Both the position numbers and the translations under genes were made by a program. From Dactylorhiza incarnata (lineage: Eukaryota > Streptophyta > Magnoliopsida > Asparagales > Orchidaceae), in contig JAWHQI010000170.1 of assembly GCA_033032865.1 (NCBI GenBank), positions 2,849,001 through 2,913,000 of the forward strand: a stretch of DNA of 64,000 nt, given 5' to 3'. Every line of letters begins with the position of its first letter. The first letter of the stretch is position 1. This document shows, one piece after another, positions 58,070-64,000 of the stretch. Below the pieces are notes generated by a model. That model saw nothing but the letters and a program-made list of their open reading frames with translations. It had not been told where the DNA came from and did not search any database.

Positions 58070-59287
58070 TTATTTTTTCTTCACCTCCTCTCCTCTTTCT
58101 TCTCTTCCGTCTCCCAGTAGCAATAACTCTCCCCCTGCAGGGGCTCTTCTCCCTTCCCTGACTTCCAAGAACTCGGGGCAAGTGGCTGTCGCGTGACCTT
58201 CCGCTTGATGGAAGTCACAAAAGGGCAACTCCGCTCGGATACCCTCTCTTCCTCCCGCGCGATTCCTTCTTCTTCTTTGGCTGATCCCCATAGCTTGTTG
58301 AGGTGGGGGGAGGGGTGGCCTCGGACCCTGCCTGTTATTTTGCGCTGGGTACCTCCACCCTAGCTGCTGCTGTGGTTCCTTCTCCTTTCCTCTTCCTTCC
58401 GCCCACTTGGCCATCTTGGCCGCGAACTCCGGGTTTGTTGCCTCCACTTCGATCTCCCGTCCTGCCCGTTCCATCAACTCCTCGTAGGACAGGGGAGGGT
58501 CCCAGGACAAGCCCATGCGAAACAACCCCTGCCGTAACCCGAGGGTAAGCGCAAGTTGCAAAGTGTGTCCAGGGACCTCATTGACGAGAAGGACCTCTTC
58601 TTGGAACCGATCCACGTAGCTTCCTAGAGACTATTCCGACCTCTGCTTGATCAGGAAGAGGGCCTCCGCCCCCTTCCTCCTCTTCTTGGACGTCGAGAAC
58701 CTTAACAGGAAACTCCGCTTCAAGTCCCCGAAACTGTAGATGGATCCGGGAGGAAGTTGATGGAACCAATCCCTAGCTTTCTCCTGAAAGGAGATGGCGA
58801 ACAACCTACACTTGAAGGCGTCGGTCATCTGCCTGATGGACATGGCGTCCTCAAACCACTAGAGGTGCTCCTGAGGGTCATCTTTGCCTGTGTAGTGGGA
58901 CATAACCGGCTCCCTAAACCCTTCCGGAACCGGGGCGGTCAGGATCAACTCGCAGAAAGGGCTTCCCCTTCCCACCTGGCGGATGGGCATCACTCGCCGT
59001 GCCTCCTCCCCTAGGTGCAGAGCACTCGCCGGGCTAGGAAACAGCATCCTCGCCTGAAGAGTTCTATCCTCCTCCACCCGCGCTTCCTTATCAAGTCGCC
59101 CTGCTGGTGCCGTCTCACCTAGGGTAGGTGAGGTGAGGATAGGTACCGACGGAGTCGAGCACTCGCCTGTGGGGGTGAGTGCAGAGCGCAAGGTCTCCAT
59201 GATCGTCTTCTTGAACTCATCGAAGTCAATTTTCCTTACGTAGTCGCCGGGAGGAGGTGGGTTCTCCAGCTCTTCACTTCCAGCCAT
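58070..59287 (-). pseudogene. Element D gag
   Basis: ATG at 59287 (MAGSEELENPPPPGDYV). One frame to 58070 with two internal stops (58859-58861, TAG before WFEDAM, and 58631-58633). Gag domain: CRLFAISFQEKARDWFHQLP, GSIYSFGDLKRSFLLRF, SYVDRFQEEVLLV, GLRQGLFRMGLS. A basic linker then precedes a zinc-knuckle variant CDFHQAEGHATATC at about 58175-58215. The protein ends shortly after with no protease. It starts about 55 bp downstream of the 5' LTR, as expected. Apart from the two stops the frame is intact, consistent with a young copy. Confidence 0.85.
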
Positions 59288-59321
59288 TCAACCTACTTGG
59301 GGTTTTTCCGAACAAGCTGCG

Positions 59322-59343
59322 TTCCACGCTCACCGCACCAGAA
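59322..59343 (-). promoter_or_regulatory. Element D primer-binding site
   Basis: The minus strand reads TTCTGGTGCGGTGAGCGTGG next to the LTR end GGTTTCAACA. It has the same TGGTGCGGTGA core as in C and the B spacers. Confidence 0.75.
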
Positions 59344-60857
59344 TGTTGAAACCAGTTTCCCGGCTTCAGCGTTCGAAAATAGGGGTAGGCAGCTTGCCCT
59401 TACTTATCTCAGGTAAAGTCGAACGTCTAGTCACTTAGAGCCTAAGAACCTCTCTACTGGTGGATTCAGGTGGAAACAGACCCCGCGAGCTGCAACGAGG
59501 AGGTCCCGCCACTAACCCGAAAGACCCGAAGATCTTCCCCTCCCAAGCCAATGCTGAGCCTGGGCACCTCGGAGATCACTCGCAACACCTGACCGTTGGC
59601 CTGAAAGACTTGGCGAACGGAGGGCAGGGTCACTAGCTAACCGAACACACTAAGGGGGGTGGGGGTAAGGAGATGCCAACCCTCCCCAAGGTGCCCATGG
59701 GGGTCTATTTATAGATTTCTTGAAAATGGGCTACGGATATCCGAAATTTCACTATCCGCAGCTCAACATTGATCATGAACGGACAACGCAGGAGGGGGGG
59801 GGGGGGGGGGGGGGGGGGGGCGAGTAGGGCTCCGAGTGCCCACTCCCCCCCCCCCTGCTGGAAGATCCTACCCGCCCCTTAAGAGGGTAGGCGAGTAGGG
59901 AGAGGGGAGATCTCCCCTACCCGCCCCCCATAAGGTAGGCGAGTGGGGAGAAGGGGGGTCTCCCCTACCCGCACCCCATGGGGTGGGCGAGTGGGGAGAG
60001 GGGAGATCTCCCCTACCCGCCCCCCCCCCCCCCCCCCATAGGGTAGGCGAGTGGGGAGAAGGGGGGGTCTCCCCTACCCGCACCCCATGGGGTGGGCGAG
60101 TGGGGAGAGGGGAGATCTCCCCTAGCCGCCCCCCATAGGGTAGGCGAGTGGGGAGAAGGGGGGTCTCCCCAATCCGCACCCCATGGGGTGGGCGAGTGGG
60201 GAGAGGGGAGATCTTCCCTACCCGCCCCCCATAGGGTAGGCGAGTGGGGAGAAGGGGGGGTCTCCCCTACCCGCACCCCATGGGGTGGGCGAGTGGGGAG
60301 AGGGGAGATCTCCCCTACCCGCCCCCCATAGGGTAGGCGAGTGGGGAGAAGGGGGGTCTCCCCTACCCGCACCCCATGGGGTGGGCGAGTGGGGAGAGGG
60401 GAGATCTCCCCTACCCGCCCCCCATAGGGTAGGCGAGTGGGGAGAAGGGGGGGTCTCCCCTACCCGCACCCCATGGGGTGGGCGAGTGGGGAGAGGGGAG
60501 ATCTCCCCTACCGGCCCCCATAGGGTAGGCTTGTGGGGAGAAGGGGGGTCTCCCCTACCCGCACCCCATGGGCTGGGCGAGTGGGGAGAGGGGAGATCTC
60601 CCCTACCCACCCCCCCATAGGGTGGGCGAGTGGGGAGAAGGCGGGTCTCCCCTACCCGCCCCTCAAGGGGGTTGGCGAGTGGGGAGGGGGGAACCTCCCC
60701 TACCCGCCCCCCAAGGGGTTGGCGAGTGGGGAAGTCTGCTCCCCCGGGCCTCCTCTCTTTGATTTAGACCCAAGGTTCGCTGCGTCACATTCATCCTCTC
60801 TATCCCGACCCTACTCACGTCGGGTCACACCGGCTCGGAAAATATGAGGGTTGTACA
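59344..60857 (-). mobile_element. Element D 5' LTR
   Basis: 1,514 bp, same order as the 3' LTR: U5/R, TATA (minus) at 59705-59714, G run of about 27 at 59794-59820, then about eight palindromic 97-bp units, ending GAGGGTTGTACA at 60857. One unit carries an expanded C run (60020-60037). Confidence 0.88.
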
Positions 60858-62732
60858 TGCACCCCTACTCGCCTAGGCTTTCTTCTGCCCCTACGCTCGA
60901 CGAACTCTGGAGGGCTGCATTTCGTCGAACTCTTCTACTATGCCTGCTGGCCGACTTTATCTTGGTATCTCGAAATGTTGACTTCTGTGTTGACTCTTTG
61001 ACTTTGACCTCTGCCTAGGTGGCTTTGAATGGGCCCACCTTCGGAGAATGAGGGTTCAGGAAAATCCACGCTCACCGCACCAAAGTGTTGACGCCAGGAA
61101 AATCCCGGCCTCAAGATTCGGGCAAATGCAGCCGGAGACTACTTGCCAAGCGGCACGAAGAGATGGCTTGGCGGGCAACTATGAGGAAGCTAGAAAAGCA
61201 ACAAACAGGACCCCAGTTGCTGCGGCAGGGAGGTCCCACCACGTACCCAGAAGCTCCGAAGAGACTTCCCCTCCAAGACCAAAAATGGTCGAGCAGGGTA
61301 CAAAGGAGGCACCGACTTGGCTAGTACCGGTAGTAGCGGCCAAGTGCGACGGGTTCCAGAAAGCAAGAGCTTTCGGAGAATGAGGGTTGTACACCCACCA
61401 ATCCGGCGGGAAAAATAGACGCTCGAAACCGCGACAAGCACGACGGCGGCACCCCCTCCCCTCGCGGGAGCGATCCCCGCAACCGCGCCCCGCAAGGGGC
61501 ACAACCGAGCCGCGTCCCGCAAGGGGCGCGCCCGAGCCGCGCACCTCGAAACACGGCCAGGCCCCCCCCCCCTTGGGGGGCGGTCGAGCCGCAGCCCATG
61601 CGGGGTGCAGCCCGAGGTTCGGCTTGCGCACCCCGCGCGGGGTGTGGCCATGGCCGCACCCCCTTGGGGTGCGGCTAAGACACACCCCGCGCGGGGTGCG
61701 GCCGTGCCCCACCCCTCGCAGGGTGCGGTCGCCTCCCCCTCTTTCCTTTTAGGCAGGGGGGCTTGCGAGGAGCCCTTCCAGGTATGCTCTTCGTAAGGAG
61801 CATCGGGTCCCAATTTCTCCTTAGGGCGCAACTCCCCGCTCCGCCGTCCTCCTAGGGCGCCTCCTTGATCCACTACACGCTCAGAACCCTTTAGCGCTCG
61901 CGCGCGCTCAGAACGCTTTTGAACACGTTCGGAAGCGTTCTCACTTTTCCGACTCAGCTTTCTCACTTTTTGTCTTTCCCGCTTCTCACTTTTTATCTTT
62001 CCAGTTTCTCAGATTTCAGGAACAACCTGTCGCCTTTTTCACCTCCAACAGAACTGCCCGAACTGCCCGAAGGGTAAGGTGGCCATTTACGAAAAATGGC
62101 GATCCGTGTGCCCCGAACCAGAAGATATGATTCGTCCGCCGAGCATTTATGGAAACTGCAAACGGCGAAATTACCGGACTGCCCTCGGCCAAAGCTATAA
62201 AAGGAGCCCCAAAACTTCATTTGAGGGGACCTTGCCTTGGAGACCCGGGAGAGCTCCTTGCAGACTTTTGCGGAATTCTCCCTCGGCGCTTGAAGATCTC
62301 CTGCGGGACTTGAGGTTTTCCTTCATCCCGAAAGGCGACACACCTTCTCACTTTTGTTCTCCGGGGCTTCTCACTTTCGTTCCCCGGAGCCTTCTCACTT
62401 TTGTTCTCCAAGATTCTTAGAAGGGAAAAACACTTAGTTTTCTGAAAGGTGGCCTGTCACCTCCAGAACCCTCTCTCTCTCTCTTATTGTAACGAGCGGC
62501 GGCCTGTCGCGCTCGAGTTCTAACTACTAAATTGTAACCCCCAGAAGATAGTTAAGTTTGGTCGGCACAGCTCCGGCCACGTGGTTTTTCACCCTTTCCG
62601 GGTTTTCCACGTTAAAAAGTCCCAGTGTACTCAGCAAATCTCGAATTGACTGTTTGCGCGCTTAGTTCGCTCACGAGCTAAGGTGGTTCAATTGGACCGG
62701 TCTACCAAGAGCCCTAAGCGTTCCGCAACAGT

Positions 62733-62750
62733 TTGGCGTCGTCTGTGGGA
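62733..62750 (+). promoter_or_regulatory. Element G primer-binding site
   Basis: TTGGCGTCGTCTGTGGGA follows the LTR end CCGCAACA (62730) after two bases. It is the same PBS type as gypsy A (TGGCGCCG...GTGGGA) with a C-to-T change. Confidence 0.8.
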
Positions 62751-63515
62751 ATGAATTCCCAACTACCGAATAAAGGATTTCCGAACGCAATGCCCGCTTC
62801 GCCTGAGTTCACGGAACCAGCAAGGGTGGACACCTCTCCCAAATTATCCGACGCATGCAGTTCCTCAATCCCTGAAGGCCCGACGAAAAGAGTGCTCATC
62901 GCTGGACCAACCCAGCCCCAGTGGGATGGACCGACTAGCAAGCCAGCCCCTCTCACAGCAGGGCAGGATCCGAACGATATCGCGCATCAGCAAAGGCAAT
63001 CTCCCCTATCAAAGTCAATTCTGGCATACCCAGTCCCGTCATGGCTAAAGCTCCCGCACATCAAAGAGTTCCACGGAGCAGAAGACTCGTACGTGCACGT
63101 CAATCACTTCTTGATGACAGTACGGACGTTCGGACTTCCCGACCAAGTCAGCTGCAAAATATTCGCCAAGACACTGCGCGGGAACGCCCTCCGCTGGTAT
63201 CAATCCCTACCAGACGGAGCGATTCACAACTTCACCGAGTTATCTCAGCTGTTCGTTGAATGGCACGAAACGCGCGCACCGAGGATCCAAGAAGAGCAAG
63301 AGAAGCCCGGGACGGGCGAACCACCTCGCCTAAGGGAGGCGGAGTGGAGCACGCAGCAACAGAAGATCCGCACAAATTTTCACCAAGAGCTTCCCTGCGC
63401 ATGGATGGACTTCGCCTTAGACGCGAGCATCGGCAGTCCACCCTGTGAGCTAAGGAGGGCGTTGGTAACTCACCGCATCTCATTCAACATCCTATTCCTG
63501 GCTGCCGTAGCATGA
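62751..63515 (+). pseudogene. Element G gag, internally deleted
   Basis: ATG at 62751 (MNSQLPNKG). Gag domain: WLKLPHIKEFHGAEDSYVHV, FAKTLRGNALRWYQSLPDGA, NFTELSQLFVEWH. After about residue 180 the rest of gag and the zinc knuckle are missing. By about 63455 (ALVTHRISFNILFLAAV) the frame is already in the start of the protease domain, where the catalytic Asp position reads Thr-His. A TGA follows at 63513. So gag and protease were fused by a deletion. Confidence 0.75.
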
Positions 63516-64000
63516 CTCAAACTCTTAAGCGGGAACCTTAAGCTCAGGGCCAGCGACGCGGAGCTCCCAGACGGAACTATGGTACCCACCGTAGGAGTCA
63601 TCACACTCCCTGTCCAAGTAGGGATGCACGCAGAACCAGTCCAGTACGACGTTCAGTTCATCGTCGCCGAGGCAGACTCCCCCTACGACGCAATATTTGG
63701 GAGTCTCTTACTGGACGCCCTGGACCACGTCGTTTCCATGTCCGGGCGCATGGCCAACAAAGGGAATATCCTCAGGAACGCGATTCACGGTTTCGACACA
63801 CCCGCCTCCAAGCTCCCTTGGATCAACAACGACCTGTCGCCAAAACCGAACTCGGAGAAGCAAAGCGTGCGAGAGTGTCACGCAACTCCCGCATTGGTAG
63901 AAAAAGCTAATCTTCCGACACCGGCAAACCCACTGCAACTTGGGGATACGTGTCGCAAGAGAAAGGGACAGCAGCAACAGTTCGAGAAGGCTGTACCGCC
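63516..64000 (+). pseudogene. Element G protease remnant and following region
   Basis: In frame after the stop: KLLSGNLKLRASDAELPDG, VGVITLPVQVGMHAEPVQYD, VQFIVAEADSPYDAIFGSLL, typical of the second half of the Tat-type retropepsin-like domain (flap and PYDAIFG motif), then a linker (KLPWINND) to the window end. Whether RT and integrase follow cannot be seen. Confidence 0.7.

Larger units (their letters stand above)
52796..60857 (-). mobile_element. Element 'D': LTR-gag-tandem-repeat-LTR retrotransposon (8.06 kb)
   Basis: Perfect duplication TGCAC (52791-52795 and 60858-60862). LTRs of about 1.51 kb differ at roughly 1% in the non-repeat part, so the insertion is young. It holds a decayed gag next to the PBS and then about 3.2 kb of two tandem arrays in place of pol. 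This layout fits the TR-GAG type of non-autonomous elements. PBS and LTR ends (TGTTGA...TTGTACA) match family B, which could share helper enzymes. Confidence 0.9.
49450..61393 (-). mobile_element. Chain of six LTR copies ('B') flanked by one target duplication
   Basis: LTR starts TGTTGACGC lie at 49450, 50164, 50878, 51592, 52306 and 61086. Intact units are exactly 714 bp apart: about 685 bp of LTR ending GAATGAGGGTT, then 29 bp CAGGAAAATCCACGTTCACC+GCACCAAAG (PBS-like on minus), then the next LTR. Only the last copy ends in full, TTGTACA at 61393, and it has an internal deletion near 61370. CCCAC flanks the whole chain (49445-49449 and 61394-61398). Copies 2-5 differ by only a few bases. TATA boxes (minus) lie in each at about +340. 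Element D interrupts copy 5. The repeated frames here are not genes. Confidence 0.88.
49337..62730 (+). mobile_element. 5' LTR of Tat-type gypsy 'G', split by B
   Basis: Left piece 49337-49449 (TGATAGGGGCTCATGTC ... CTCCCCCAC), right piece 61399-62730 (CAATCCGGCGGG ... GTTCCGCAACA), directly followed by PBS and gag, so it is a 5' LTR whose element continues past the window. The right piece has GCACCCCGCGCGGGGTGCGG inverted repeats (61440-61740), CGCTCAGAACGC units, TATA at 62195-62204 (CTATAAAAGG), CTTTCTCACTTT repeats and the blocks shared with the LTR at 27848. The exact left edge is inferred from the TGAT start of sister LTRs. Confidence 0.75.

Overview
The window looks like intergenic DNA from a large, repeat-rich flowering-plant genome. 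The evidence is Ty1/copia and Tat-like Ty3/gypsy LTR retrotransposons with plant-type primer-binding sites, PIF/Harbinger and hAT transposons, MITEs, a tRNA-type SINE and a captured piece of a plant PB1/TPR (PHOX-type) gene. I see no complete host gene, no tRNA or rRNA gene and no CRISPR array. Monocot or dicot cannot be decided from the sequence. Almost every long open frame is a broken transposon gene or a chance frame in a repeat. The one candidate for host-gene activity is a promoter-like stretch on the minus strand at about 9.3-9.9 kb, with a telo-box, a TATA-like element and four G-boxes.

Layout. 1-1848: a minus-strand copia LTR plus gag, cut by a gypsy-type LTR fragment. 1849-10349: AT-rich DNA with six small DNA transposons or MITEs and a SINE. 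10355-16277: non-autonomous gypsy 'A' (minus; gag and protease but no RT or integrase; a 179-bp tandem array; target duplication GAGGC). 19048-26199: a copia element lacking its RT domain, with a CACTA-like MITE in its 5' LTR and a 2.4-kb hAT element (8-bp duplication CGCTCAGA) in its integrase region. 26742-29256: the end of a Tat-type gypsy with an antisense ORF and a 3' LTR. 30285-37565: a three-level nest in which solo LTR 'E' (ATTCC) holds element 'C' (GCGGC), which holds solo LTR 'F'. Element C has an inverted U3 piece at its left end. 37.7-38.5 kb: a minisatellite. 38892-43491: a 4.6-kb Harbinger element with a Myb-like ORF and a DDE transposase, both decayed. 43.5-49.3 kb: two diverged copies of one segment, one carrying a 1-kb gene-capturing element. 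49337-64000: the 5' LTR of Tat element 'G' and the start of its gag and protease. This LTR is split by 'B', a chain of six LTR copies joined by short PBS-bearing spacers and flanked by one duplication (CCCAC). B is in turn split by 'D', an 8-kb LTR-gag-tandem-repeat-LTR element (TGCAC).

How the parts relate. The non-autonomous gypsies A, C and D lack RT and integrase, so they would have depended on enzymes supplied by related elements. The order of insertion can be read from the nesting (G, then B, then D; E, then C, then F). Many of the LTRs carry minisatellites in U3 and long G/C homopolymers next to the TATA box. Premature stops fall mostly at expected Trp or Gln positions, as expected from C-to-T decay of methylated, silenced copies.
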